Assembly (NCBI RefSeq): GCF_024733565.1
Contig: NZ_JANIOC010000012.1
Coordinates: 62,001 to 126,000 of the forward strand
DNA: 64,000 nucleotides
Direction of reading: 5' to 3'
Origin: Rossellomorea sp. SC111
GTDB taxonomy: Bacteria; Bacillota; Bacilli; Bacillales; Bacillaceae_B
The notes under the pieces were generated by a model that saw only the letters and a program-made list of their open reading frames with translations, did no database searches and was not told the DNA's origin. Position numbers and translations under genes: made by a program. Of this stretch, positions 16,181 through 23,728 are shown in pieces; the first letter of the stretch is position 1; each line of letters opens with the position of its first letter.

Positions 16181-16196
16181 TGTTTCACGTGAAACA
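16181..16196. promoter_or_regulatory. parS centromere site
   Basis: TGTTTCACGTGAAACA is a perfect 16-bp palindrome and an exact match to the bacterial parS sequence bound by ParB/Spo0J. It lies between ung and a small Cys-rich gene. Such sites cluster near the replication origin, which agrees with the ywd-ywj position of this segment. Confidence 0.9.
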
Positions 16197-16214
16197 CTGA
16201 GGGGGGGAAGCTTA

Positions 16215-16391
16215 GTGAAAAAGGAAGAAAGGATCAACTGTTTTCAATGCCAATATTTTTATACAACGTGGGAGCAGGCTCACCCGAGGGGATGTAAGGG
16301 CTACGGGTTTAAAACCAAAGCGATGCCTTCCCTTGTGGTTTTTCAATCCTCTGGGAGTCCGTGCATGAAATTCAAGCCGAAACAAAGATGA
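16215..16391 (+). CDS. Small cysteine-rich protein, putative zinc ribbon
   Basis: A 58-residue protein starting at GTG 16215 after GGGGGGGAAG. Four cysteines are arranged CFQCQYFYTTWE..GCKGYGFKTKAMPS..SGSPCMKF, a likely metal site. The motif C-x2-C-x16-C and GYGFKxKxMPS recur, to my knowledge, in small proteins beside or fused to uracil-DNA glycosylases in Firmicutes; the function is not known. It lies 34 nt after ung with parS between. Confidence 0.7.
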   Translation: MKKEERINCFQCQYFYTTWEQAHPRGCKGYGFKTKAMPSLVVFQSSGSPCMKFKPKQR

Positions 16392-16466
16392 TATTTGCGA
16401 AATCCTTCAATAAGAATTAGGATAAAGACGTACATACTGTAAACCTTGTGGAAGGAGTCAATCATT

Positions 16467-16760
16467 GTGAATATCCCACATCAATCATTAATCAAGAAGA
16501 TCGAACATGAACTCGGTAAAGCAAAGTCTGCTGAAAAGTCCCAGCAGATCCGTGAGCATGTTTATTCAATAAAAGCACTATGTGAAGTATTGCTGGAGGA
16601 GAACAACGGGGCATCCTCTCAAGCCACGTTTTCCGAACCGCAGCAAACCATGCCGTATTTTCAGGAATCACAGCCGGTTCAGAAGCCCGTTTCCATTCAG
16701 AAGGAAGAGCCTCTCGAAACGGATGACGGAGCCAATGGCAATTCTTTATTTGACTTTTAA
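16467..16760 (+). CDS. ywdI: YwdI family protein
   Basis: A 97-residue soluble protein. The helical N-terminal half (VNIPHQSLIKKIEHELGKAK, IREHVYSIKALCEVLL) matches the YwdI family. The C-terminal half is a Pro/Gln/Glu-rich tail ending GNSLFDF. GTG 16467 is 9 nt from GGAAGGAG; the open frame extends 21 nt further up without a signal. It is followed 14 nt later by ywdK. Function is unknown. Confidence 0.82.
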   Translation: MNIPHQSLIKKIEHELGKAKSAEKSQQIREHVYSIKALCEVLLEENNGASSQATFSEPQQTMPYFQESQPVQKPVSIQKEEPLETDDGANGNSLFDF

Positions 16761-16774
16761 CTAGGAGGTTCATC

Positions 16775-17146
16775 ATGAAAACATTTATCATTATCGGTGC
16801 CATCAACGCCTTTTTATCCGTGGCACTTGGAGCTTTCGGTGCCCACGCATTGGAAGGGAAGATTTCACAGAAATACATCGATACGTGGAATACAGGCGTT
16901 CTTTATCAGATGTTCCATGCAATCGGGATCATCATCGTCGGGGTGCTGATGGGAAATGTCACGCCAACATCCCTGCTTTCCTGGTCAGGCTGGTTGATGC
17001 TGATCGGAACCATTCTTTTCTCTGGAAGCCTTTATGTACTGAGCATCTCAGGAGTGAAAATCCTCGGGGCGATCACCCCGCTTGGAGGAGTCAGCTTCCT
17101 CGTCGCCTGGGTACTCTTGATCGTATTCGCAGCGAAAACATTATAA
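16775..17146 (+). CDS. ywdK: YwdK family membrane protein (DUF423)
   Basis: A 123-residue integral membrane protein with four helices and the DUF423 hallmarks GAFGAHALEG near the N-terminus and GVLYQMFHAIGI at about 45-56, plus PLGGVSFLVAW. The ribosome site AGGAGG lies 7 nt before ATG. It ends the ung-ywdI-ywdK transcript at a strong terminator. No biochemical role is established for the family. Confidence 0.9.
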   Translation: MKTFIIIGAINAFLSVALGAFGAHALEGKISQKYIDTWNTGVLYQMFHAIGIIIVGVLMGNVTPTSLLSWSGWLMLIGTILFSGSLYVLSISGVKILGAITPLGGVSFLVAWVLLIVFAAKTL

Positions 17147-17158
17147 ACATAAAAGATA

Positions 17159-17196
17159 CCCTGTCAGGAAGCGGATTCCCTGACAGGGTTTTTTTT
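17159..17196 (+). terminator. Terminator of ywdK
   Basis: CCCTGTCAGG / CCTGACAGGG is a perfect 10-bp stem followed by eight T residues. Its end touches the convergent gerQ stop codon. Confidence 0.9.
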
Positions 17197-17662
17197 AGCG
17201 CTGGGAATAACTTTGCATGGAGCCTCCCGCACCATATGGATATTCATACTCGATTTCTTCATCAAATGTAATGTAATCAAGATAAATCATCGGAATGAGG
17301 TACCGTGTACCGGTTTGTGGATCGCTCAGGATAAGGTGATCCCGGCCGGCGGCTTCAATGATCCCCTTGAACACCTTCGCATTCCACTCCTTATTGTTTT
17401 CAAACGTCGTATAAACCGTCGCGACTTTTCCTTTATTCAACCTGAGAATATTCTCGATATACGACTCTTCAATCGGAAGCATTCCCGGAACATTTTGAGA
17501 AGGTGCCGGGGCATTCGTAGGGGAAGGGATTTGATACCCTCCACCGCCTTGCTGCTGGGGATAGTATTGTCCCTGACCTTGCCCACCACCGTAATACTGA
17601 CCATAAGGATTATAAGCAGATTGATTATACCCTTGATACGGGTTTGATTGTTGGTTCGCCAA
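17195..17662 (-). CDS. gerQ: Spore coat protein GerQ
   Basis: A 155-residue coat protein needed to keep the cortex-lytic enzyme CwlJ in the spore coat and cross-linked there by transglutaminase Tgl. The N-terminal 60 residues are Gln/Gly/Tyr/Pro-rich (NPYGQYYGGGQGQGQYYPQQ), which supplies cross-linkable glutamines and nearby lysines. The conserved C-terminal domain (about 65-145) includes ESYIENILRLNKGKVATVY and YLIPMIYLDYITF. It lies 24 nt after cwlJ, so the two are probably cotranscribed in the mother cell. Confidence 0.95.
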   Translation of the reverse strand: MANQQSNPYQGYNQSAYNPYGQYYGGGQGQGQYYPQQQGGGGYQIPSPTNAPAPSQNVPGMLPIEESYIENILRLNKGKVATVYTTFENNKEWNAKVFKGIIEAAGRDHLILSDPQTGTRYLIPMIYLDYITFDEEIEYEYPYGAGGSMQSYSQR

Positions 17663-17686
17663 ACCGAATACCTCCTTTAAGTAAGA

Positions 17687-18109
17687 TTAATATACTTTCG
17701 GACAATCACCTTGAGTGGGTTGATAGAAACAGTGGGACTTGAAACGCCCCGAGTTTGACTGGTTATACCATTGACCCGGACAGCTTCCGGCCGGCTTAAA
17801 GAACCAAAGGGAGTAAGACGCAGGGTGATACCTGCCACCTTTAATGGTCTTCCGCGCCAAATCGATCTCCTTCTGCCGGGCCCGCTGATAAAAGTAGCTT
17901 TTCTGGGTTGCCTCGAATCCGCCTGGACTCTGAAACACCATATCCTGAAGATTAGCCAATTTCTTAAAGTCAAGGCAATCGGACCGGACCCGATTGACAC
18001 CGACATTCCCCACCATAAGCATTCCTTGCTGTCCTTCCCCCTCGGCCTCAGCCCTCATCAGTCGAGCCAGAAGCTTCACTTCCTTCTCGTTATAAGGAAT
18101 AACAGCCAT
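17687..18109 (-). CDS. cwlJ: Spore cortex-lytic enzyme CwlJ
   Basis: A 140-residue SleB/CwlJ-type hydrolase that degrades cortex peptidoglycan during germination. The Hydrolase_2 domain spans nearly the whole protein, with LLARLMRAEAEGEGQQGM (catalytic Glu in the AEAEGE region) and YHPASYSLWFFKPAGSCPGQW. As in other CwlJ proteins there is no signal peptide, because it is made in the mother cell and needs GerQ for placement; gerQ follows directly. A SigE-like promoter lies 42-71 nt upstream. Confidence 0.95.
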   Translation of the reverse strand: MAVIPYNEKEVKLLARLMRAEAEGEGQQGMLMVGNVGVNRVRSDCLDFKKLANLQDMVFQSPGGFEATQKSYFYQRARQKEIDLARKTIKGGRYHPASYSLWFFKPAGSCPGQWYNQSNSGRFKSHCFYQPTQGDCPKVY

Positions 18110-18150
18110 CTTCCCACCTCACTTTAGAAGATGCTATGTCTCACTATTTC

Positions 18151-18180
18151 ATGTCTATGTTGTGGGGGAATAATATATTC
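18151..18180 (-). promoter_or_regulatory. SigE-like promoter of cwlJ-gerQ
   Basis: Minus strand GAATATA (18180-18174), 14-nt spacer, CATAGACAT (18159-18151). This resembles the mother-cell SigE consensus (-35 KMATATT, -10 CATACAMT) and precedes cwlJ, which is SigE-dependent in B. subtilis. Confidence 0.5.
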
Positions 18181-18239
18181 TTGTGTTTTTTGAAGGAAGG
18201 AGGGGGGCTGGTTTGATAAGATGAGTGGTTGTTTTGAAG

Positions 18240-18375
18240 TGGACCGTTCCTTTCCGCTTCAGGCACTTGCTTTCCGGCGGGGAGGAAGTCAAGCCTCCTC
18301 GGGCTTTGCCCTGCGGGGTCTCGACCTTTCCTCTTTTTCCCGCAGGAGTCAAGTGCCTTCCGCTCCAATACACTC
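18240..18375. repeat. GC-rich intergenic repeat, family A (reverse orientation)
   Basis: It runs from CCTTTCCGCTTCAGGCACTT through GCCTCCTCGGGC and CTGCGGGGTCTCGACC to CCCGCAGGAGTCAAGTGCC. Its outer ends (AGGCACTTG / CAAGTGCCT) are complementary. The gap 18110-18810 has no gene I can support; it holds this copy, the next, and the hemQ terminator. Confidence 0.78.
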
Positions 18376-18602
18376 TGTGCTTTTCCATTTTCAGTGCCTT
18401 CTTTCGCAGGAGACTACATCATTGCCCTCAGCAGCTTTACGAAAGTAGGTGTCAGAGCTTACTAATGAGAAAAGAACGATTGAAAGAAAGAAGCTGTTCT
18501 TCTATAGGAGCAAAAATCGAATACAGCACATTTCGAGAATACCGTTTTCCGATTCACAATTGAACTTATATTAAATTACTATAAGGAACTCATGCTTAGA
18601 AA

Positions 18603-18727
18603 GTTGATTGAAGCGGAAGGTGCTCGACTCCTGCGGGAAAAGCTGGACAGGTGAGACCCCGGAAGCGAAGCTGAGGAGGCTCACCGCCAGCCCCGCGGAA
18701 AGCGAGCACCTGGAGCGGAAATCAACC
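18603..18727. repeat. GC-rich intergenic repeat, family A (forward orientation)
   Basis: It begins TTGAAGCGGAAGGTGCTCG, has GACTCCTGCGGGAAAAGC and GAGGAGGCTCACC in the middle, and ends GCGAGCACCTGGAGCGGAAA. The ends pair (GGTGCTCG / CGAGCACC). It is nearly identical to the 5' part of the copy at 60.9 kb. Confidence 0.8.
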
Positions 18728-18767
18728 AACACCTCCCTCATGAAATCTTTATAGGAAGTGCCTATAA

Positions 18768-18801
18768 TAAAAAACGACAAGTCCACAAAGACTTGTCGTT
18801 T
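18768..18801 (-). terminator. Terminator of hemQ
   Basis: AACGACAAGTC / GACTTGTCGTT is an 11-bp perfect stem with a 6-nt loop and six T residues on the minus strand. Confidence 0.88.
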
Positions 18802-18810
18802 GTTGTGTAT

Positions 18811-19557
18811 TTAGTTCACGTGAAGGAATTTTGAGATAGCTTCTTCTTTTAACAGGTTTCCTACGTAGAAGGCACCGAACTCACCGAAGCGGGCGCTTAC
18901 TTCGTCAAAACGCATTTCGTATACGAGCTTTTTGAATTGAAGCACATCATCGGCGAACAGAGTGACACCCCATTCGTAATCATCGAAACCAACAGAACCC
19001 GTAATGATCTGCTTCACTTTACCTGCGTATTGGCGGCCGATCATTCCATGACTTCTCATCATGTCACGACGCTCTTCCATCGGCAGCATGTACCAGTTAT
19101 CATTCCCCTGGCGACGCTTGTCCATCGGGTAGAAACAGACATGCTTCGCTTTCGGAAGGATTGGGTAAATGCGTTCCTGTACGTATGGATTATCGTAAGG
19201 ATCGCCCTCTGAAGGCATGTAGTTACCAAGTTCAACGACAGAAACATATGAGAATGTCGGAATTGTGAATTCAGAGATTTTCAGCTTGTTGAATTCATTT
19301 TCCAGCTCATTTAATTCTTCCATTGTCGGACGAAGGATCATCAGCATGAAGTCCGCTTTCTGTCCAACGATCGTGTAAAGAGCATGACTTCCTTCTTTTG
19401 CATCCTGAGTACTGTTCAATCGATCTAAGAAACGGTGGAATTCCGAGATCGCCGAGGCTCTCTCTTCACTCGGAAGCATCTTCCATGAAGTCCAGTCCAT
19501 CGCGCGAAAATCATGCAGGGAATACCAACCATCTAATGTTTGTGCCGGTTCTGCCAA
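18811..19557 (-). CDS. hemQ: Coproheme decarboxylase HemQ (YwfI)
   Basis: A 248-residue chlorite-dismutase-family enzyme that turns coproheme III into heme b using peroxide, the last step of the coproporphyrin-dependent route of Gram-positives. Key residues are visible: the catalytic Tyr in CFYPMDKRR (about Y143) and the heme-ligand His in [14 protein letters not shown] (about H170). I choose TTG 19557, 8 nt after AAGGAG; GTG 19566 overlaps that site. It is divergent from pta, as in B. subtilis ywfI-pta. Confidence 0.93.
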   Translation of the reverse strand: MAEPAQTLDGWYSLHDFRAMDWTSWKMLPSEERASAISEFHRFLDRLNSTQDAKEGSHALYTIVGQKADFMLMILRPTMEELNELENEFNKLKISEFTIPTFSYVSVVELGNYMPSEGDPYDNPYVQERIYPILPKAKHVCFYPMDKRRQGNDNWYMLPMEERRDMMRSHGMIGRQYAGKVKQIITGSVGFDDYEWGVTLFADDVLQFKKLVYEMRFDEVSARFGEFGAFYVGNLLKEEAISKFLHVN

Positions 19558-19764
19558 CGTAATCACTCCTTAAAGTACTTTTTCCAACTTTACTATATCA
19601 TAGTTTCACCCTCTAGTAAGAATACAAAACCCAATGTCGCTAAAATGGCACAAATGGTGGATAGCAGGGGGATTTATGGAACACACTATCCTCGTAGATT
19701 GTGATAAATGCTTAGGATCATTAAGGATCGGGTAAAAATTATTTGAAAACAAAGACTTTTACGC

Positions 19765-19778
19765 TGAAACCGGTATCA
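19765..19778 (+). promoter_or_regulatory. CcpA binding site (cre) upstream of pta
   Basis: TGAAACCGGTATCA matches TGWAANCGNTNWCA at every fixed position. It is centred about 55 nt before the predicted pta transcription start, an activating position like that described for B. subtilis pta. Confidence 0.8.
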
Positions 19779-19791
19779 TTACTCCTTTTCC

Positions 19792-19819
19792 TTGAATTCC
19801 TCAATGAGAAGAGTATTCT
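19792..19819 (+). promoter_or_regulatory. pta promoter
   Basis: -35 TTGAAT (19792-19797), 16-nt spacer, -10 TATTCT (19814-19819), SigA type, lying 13 nt downstream of the cre site. Confidence 0.6.
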
Positions 19820-19855
19820 AAGATTGGATATGTATAAATCAAGGAGGTTCCTCTA

Positions 19856-20827
19856 TTGAGTAACTTATTTACAACATTAACGGATAAAGTAAAAGGTAAA
19901 GAGTTAAAGATCGTTTTCCCTGAGGGGACAGACGAACGCATTCTGACAGCAGCATCCCGTTTGTCTGCTGACGGAATCTTGACACCGATCGTAGTCGGAA
20001 ACGTGGATGAAGTGAACGCCAAAGCGGATCAGCTGGGTGTGAAGCTTGACGGCTGTGACGTTGTCGACCCTGCATCATTTGCTGGCATGGACGAGCTTGT
20101 GAAAGCATTCGTGGAACGTCGTAAAGGAAAAGCGACTGAAGAAGATGCGAAAAAGATCCTCTTGGACGGCAACTACTTCGGTACGATGCTCGTTTATACG
20201 GGCCAGGCTCACGGACTTGTAAGCGGCGCAGCCCACTCTACAGCCGATACGGTTCGTCCGGCCCTGCAGATCATTAAAACAAAAGAAGGCGTCCGTAAGA
20301 CTTCCGGTGTCTTCATCATGGTGCGTGAAGATGAGAAGTATGTATTCGCTGACTGTGCAATCAATATCACACCTGACAGCCAGGATCTAGCTGAAATCGC
20401 CATCGAAAGTGCGAAAACAGCCGATATGTTCGACATCGATCCACGCGTTGCGATGCTGAGCTTCTCAACAAAAGGATCGGCTAAATCACCTGAAACGGAA
20501 AAAGTGGTAGAAGCCGTATCTCTTGCAAAAGAAAAAGTACCGGAACTGACTGTCGACGGTGAATTCCAATTCGACGCTGCCTTCGTTCCATCCGTAGCGG
20601 AGAAGAAAGCACCTGGAGCCGCCATCCAAGGTAATGCCAACGTATTCGTGTTCCCGAGCCTTGAGGCTGGAAACATCGGATACAAAATCGCACAACGTTT
20701 AGGAAACTTCGAAGCGGTTGGCCCGATCCTTCAAGGCCTGAACGCCCCTGTGAACGATCTTTCCCGCGGTTGTAACGAGGAAGATGTGTACAAGCTTGCA
20801 TTGATTACGGCAGCTCAGGCGCTGTAA
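19856..20827 (+). CDS. pta: Phosphate acetyltransferase
   Basis: A 323-residue enzyme that interconverts acetyl-CoA and acetyl phosphate in overflow metabolism. The single PTA_PTB domain spans the protein: KIVFPEGTDERILTAA near the N-terminus, YTGQAHGLVSGAAHSTADTV (about 121-140) and QGNANVFVFPSLEAGNIGYK (about 259-278). TTG start at 19856, with AAGGAGG 7 nt before. Upstream cre and promoter imply CcpA activation in glucose. Monocistronic, with a terminator. Confidence 0.95.
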   Translation: MSNLFTTLTDKVKGKELKIVFPEGTDERILTAASRLSADGILTPIVVGNVDEVNAKADQLGVKLDGCDVVDPASFAGMDELVKAFVERRKGKATEEDAKKILLDGNYFGTMLVYTGQAHGLVSGAAHSTADTVRPALQIIKTKEGVRKTSGVFIMVREDEKYVFADCAINITPDSQDLAEIAIESAKTADMFDIDPRVAMLSFSTKGSAKSPETEKVVEAVSLAKEKVPELTVDGEFQFDAAFVPSVAEKKAPGAAIQGNANVFVFPSLEAGNIGYKIAQRLGNFEAVGPILQGLNAPVNDLSRGCNEEDVYKLALITAAQAL

Positions 20828-20842
20828 GGAAATAGATGTATT

Positions 20843-20876
20843 AGGAACCGGATCCTTTAGGGGGTTCGGTTTTTTT
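20843..20876 (+). terminator. Terminator of pta
   Basis: AACCGGATCC / GGGGGTTCGGTT with imperfect pairing, loop TTTA, then seven T residues. Confidence 0.72.
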
Positions 20877-21003
20877 GTTCTTTATTGGTGCATGGCAACA
20901 GGTGACGTATCCGGTATCTGTTCACCCGTCCAACCCCTTTTTCAGAAACCCCACCATTATGTGATATAATGAGCTCGCATGTTGTAAGTGAAGGAGAAGC
21001 GTT

Positions 21004-21846
21004 ATGGATAAGGAAAAAGCATATGCACTGCTCCGTCAAGACCGATGGAGAGTGATCGATCAATCAAGTTTGGGACCGATGTTCGGGGCCCTGCAGTCGT
21101 TTGCCATGGACGATACATTGTGCACGGTGATCGGAGCAGGTCAGTCTGATCCGACAGCACGCTCATGGGTCCATCATCAAACGGTTGTATTAGGTATTCA
21201 AGATACAAAGCTGCCGTTTCTTTCTGATGCCTTGGAGGTGTTGGAAGAAGAAGGCTATCGATATATTGTACGAAACTCCGGTGGCCTTGCGGTCGTATTG
21301 GATGAGGGGGTACTGAATCTCTCATTGGTTTTCCCTGATTCTGAAAAAGGCATCGACATTAACCGTGGCTACGACGCTATGTGGCTGTTGGTAAAGGATA
21401 TGTTCAAGGAATTTGACGTGGAAATCGAAGCGAAGGAGATCACACAGTCCTACTGTCCCGGCAGTTACGATCTCAGCATCAATGATCGGAAGTTTGCAGG
21501 GATCTCCCAGCGGAGGATCCGGAACGGGGTTGCCGTACAGGTTTACCTTTGCGTCAATGGAAGCGGTTCTCTGCGGGCGAGGCTGATTCAGCGTTTTTAT
21601 GAGACCGGACTGAAGGATGGTACGTCGAAGTTTACATTCCCGGAGATTGCCCCTGAGGTGATGGCTTCATTATCGGAGCTCTTAGGAGTCGAATTGTCGA
21701 TTCAAGATGTAATGCTCCGCTTCCTGCAGTCGTTGAAAGGATTCAGCGGCGAATTTTACAGCAGTGCCCTTCAGGGAGAAGAGTATGGGATGTACGAGAT
21801 GTATTATCAGCGGGTCATGGATCGGAATGAGAAGGTGTTGGGATAA
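21004..21846 (+). CDS. lipL: Octanoyl-[GcvH]:protein N-octanoyltransferase LipL (YwfL)
   Basis: A 280-residue BPL/LplA-fold amidotransferase that moves octanoyl groups from GcvH to E2 subunits in lipoate synthesis. The thioester-forming Cys is C151 in [11 protein letters not shown], equivalent to the B. subtilis active-site Cys; [16 protein letters not shown] (about 90-105) and KFAGISQRR fit the ligand pocket. AAGGAGAAG precedes the ATG. Located after pta as ywfL is after pta in B. subtilis, with its own terminator. Confidence 0.9.
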   Translation: MDKEKAYALLRQDRWRVIDQSSLGPMFGALQSFAMDDTLCTVIGAGQSDPTARSWVHHQTVVLGIQDTKLPFLSDALEVLEEEGYRYIVRNSGGLAVVLDEGVLNLSLVFPDSEKGIDINRGYDAMWLLVKDMFKEFDVEIEAKEITQSYCPGSYDLSINDRKFAGISQRRIRNGVAVQVYLCVNGSGSLRARLIQRFYETGLKDGTSKFTFPEIAPEVMASLSELLGVELSIQDVMLRFLQSLKGFSGEFYSSALQGEEYGMYEMYYQRVMDRNEKVLG

Positions 21847-21851
21847 CGGGG

Positions 21852-21891
21852 AGAGCCGGACTTCGGTTTATATCGGAGTTCGGCTTTTTTG
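21852..21891 (+). terminator. Terminator of lipL
   Basis: GCCGGACTTCG / CGGAGTTCGGC, with small mismatches, then TTTTTT. Confidence 0.78.
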
Positions 21892-21926
21892 GATTTAATT
21901 GGAAAAGACGTAATTAATAAAATAAT

Positions 21927-21976
21927 GACGCAATCACCCCCGATTTCGACGCAATCAATGGAGAAATGACGCAATC
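21927..21976 (+). repeat. Three direct copies of GACGCAATC
   Basis: GACGCAATC occurs at 21927, 21948 and 21968, spaced 21 and 20 bp, with related flanks (ATGACGCAATCACCC, TTCGACGCAATCAATGG, ATGACGCAATCGAGC). It sits in the 322-bp gene-free gap between lipL and rsfA; apart from the two terminators I see nothing else there. Confidence 0.7.
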
Positions 21977-22123
21977 GAGCGGATACCCGCCCGTCTTGAA
22001 CTGAACGTCCACTCTTGATTGTTGCATTTTTAGCTAAAATAGGTTTTAGGTAACTAGTTTTGGACCAAACTGGACATACTTTACGTTTTGTAGAAAGAGA
22101 TTCTTTTGTATCTCACAAACTCC

Positions 22124-22160
22124 ATGAAAAAACCAGCACGCCCACAGGCGCACTGGTTGG
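22124..22160 (-). terminator. Terminator of rsfA
   Basis: Minus strand AACCAGTGCGCC / GGCGTGCTGGTT stem with loop TGTG and six T residues. Confidence 0.82.
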
Positions 22161-22168
22161 GAATATCA

Positions 22169-22990
22169 TTATTCAGCTACTTTTTCGAGATTTCCGTTCC
22201 GGTCCATCTTGAAGCGTGGTGCTTTCGATTCGTCTTCATCGAATACGACGAGCTTTCTGGCCCGATTCATGATTTGCATGAGTGTTTCGTAGTCTTCCTG
22301 CATCGTGACAGAGTTGTTTTCAAGGGCTTTGACTTTCTTTTCGAGCTCGGCATTTTCTTTTCGGAGGTCGGAAATCTCCTGCTTCAATCTCTGATTCTCA
22401 ATTTTCACGTAATCGGAATTCATGTTGGTTTGGGCCAGGTTCTGAAGGTAGGCGATCACCTTTTCAAGTGTGACTTCCCCTTTTAGTCCCGTTGGCTTTA
22501 CAACATGGTTGGCAGCAGGTGCTTGTGGTGCGACGTAAGCTTGTTCTTCACTTGCTTCCACTTTAAAGTCCTGCACTGCTTCTTCGGTTTCTTTCCCCAG
22601 TTGCTCCGTTTCCGGTACGTAGTTCTCGTACTCTGCAAACTCCATTTCTTCTTCCGCTTCAGACATTGATAGAGACATAGCGTCTAAATCGTCGAAGGAA
22701 GGTGTCGGTGGCTGGTATAATAGCTTTTTCTTCCCCCCCTGGTCTTTCCCGAGGATGCGGTGGCGCTGTTTGCGTTGTTTTTTTGCTAGTGAAAGAGCTT
22801 TCTCGTACTGGTGGCGCACAACAGCGTTCCAGCGAAATCCACATGCCGCGGATGTGCGGTTCAGTTTATCCCCGACTTCCTCGAAGGCGTTTAATTGTGT
22901 GCTGCCTTCACGGACATGTCGCAAGACCGTTTCGGCCAATAATAGATCATTTTCTTCCGTCCAGGCATCCTGTCTTGTTTTCATCATCAT
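22169..22990 (-). CDS. rsfA: RsfA family prespore regulator
   Basis: A 273-residue DNA-binding protein. The N-terminal 75 residues are the Myb/SANT-like RsfA domain ([40 protein letters not shown]). The middle is acidic and probably disordered, and residues about 195-240 form a Leu-zipper-like coiled coil ([20 protein letters not shown]). RsfA fine-tunes SigF-dependent genes in the forespore. The position between lipL and ywfO matches B. subtilis ywfN. Start at the first of three ATGs, 10 nt from GGGAG; the second or third cannot be excluded. Confidence 0.9.
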   Translation of the reverse strand: MMMKTRQDAWTEENDLLLAETVLRHVREGSTQLNAFEEVGDKLNRTSAACGFRWNAVVRHQYEKALSLAKKQRKQRHRILGKDQGGKKKLLYQPPTPSFDDLDAMSLSMSEAEEEMEFAEYENYVPETEQLGKETEEAVQDFKVEASEEQAYVAPQAPAANHVVKPTGLKGEVTLEKVIAYLQNLAQTNMNSDYVKIENQRLKQEISDLRKENAELEKKVKALENNSVTMQEDYETLMQIMNRARKLVVFDEDESKAPRFKMDRNGNLEKVAE

Positions 22991-23142
22991 TTCATCTCAA
23001 CTCCCAAAGTTTTCTTAAAGTATTCGTTGATTAAAGGATGGACCATTTATAAGGTTTTTATACGAATATGTTAAAATTATTTTCTGTCTGCTAGTTTCCT
23101 TGTATCAGTGACGAACGCTTGGAGGATGGAAACGATGTTCAC

Positions 23143-23171
23143 TTGCAAAACATGACTGAAAACTGTATTCT
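23143..23171 (+). promoter_or_regulatory. SigA-type promoter of the DUF1450 gene
   Basis: TTGCAA (23143-23148), 17-nt spacer, TATTCT (23166-23171), 61 nt before the start codon. Confidence 0.55.
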
Positions 23172-23231
23172 ATAAATCGATGTTTACGACGTATAAAATC
23201 CATTTCAATAGATAGAAAGGGTTGTTGACAG

Positions 23232-23456
23232 ATGGCAAACGAATTCCGTGTTTGCGATGATTGTCAGGCCGTTAACCTAAAGACCTTGATACCAAAGTTA
23301 AAGGATATTGATCCGGATGCACCGATCGACATTGCGTGCCAATCCTATTGTGGTCCAGGACGCAAAAAGACATTCGCTTTTGTGAATAATCGTCCTGTAG
23401 CGGCGTTGACTGAAGAGGAACTGATGGAAAAAGTGATCAAGAAAATAAAGAAATAA
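23232..23456 (+). CDS. DUF1450 family small protein (YuzB-related)
   Basis: A 74-residue soluble protein with cysteine pairs CDDC near the N-terminus and [12 protein letters not shown] in the middle, a pattern of the DUF1450 family. The ferredoxin/thioredoxin-like size and paired Cys suggest metal or redox binding, but no role is known to me. AGAAAGGG precedes the ATG by about 11 nt. Monocistronic, with a promoter and terminator of its own. Confidence 0.8.
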   Translation: MANEFRVCDDCQAVNLKTLIPKLKDIDPDAPIDIACQSYCGPGRKKTFAFVNNRPVAALTEEELMEKVIKKIKK

Positions 23457-23458
23457 AG

Positions 23459-23490
23459 GGAAACTTCCGCCTGAGGGAGTTTTTTCTTTT
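23459..23490 (+). terminator. Terminator of the DUF1450 gene
   Basis: AAACTTCCGCCT and GAGGGAGTTTTTT pair in part (AACT.CC / GG.AGTT), T tract present. Confidence 0.62.
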
Positions 23491-23575
23491 CTACTGATAA
23501 AAATAAATAAAGGTTTGCGCCTCTTTGGAAAAGGAAACTAGATAAGGGGTAGAGAAATACATTAGGAGAGAATTT

Positions 23576-23640
23576 TTTGTCAAGAGTCCAAATTTTTTGA
23601 AGGATTTGGAACGCTTGCGGTTGAACAACCAAAGGACAAA
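23576..23640 (+). ncRNA. Possible three-way-junction RNA element upstream of ywfO
   Basis: Outer arms TTTGTC (23576-23581) and GACAAA (23635-23640) enclose two hairpins: TCCAAAT/ATTTGGA (23587-23593, 23604-23610) and GGTTG-AA-CAACC (23619-23630). The layout could be a structured leader or small RNA. Only base pairing supports it. Confidence 0.3.
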
Positions 23641-23728
23641 TACCTATTTTTTTCGACAAAATTCGAGATGAATGCGATGAAGTAAGTCGCTATAATAGAA
23701 ATATGCTAGTTTAGGAAGAGGGTAGAAG

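Noticed and set aside
18810..18830. Second parS-like TTCACGTGAA near the hemQ end
   Set aside because: Only the inner 10 bases match; the outer TGT/ACA are missing.
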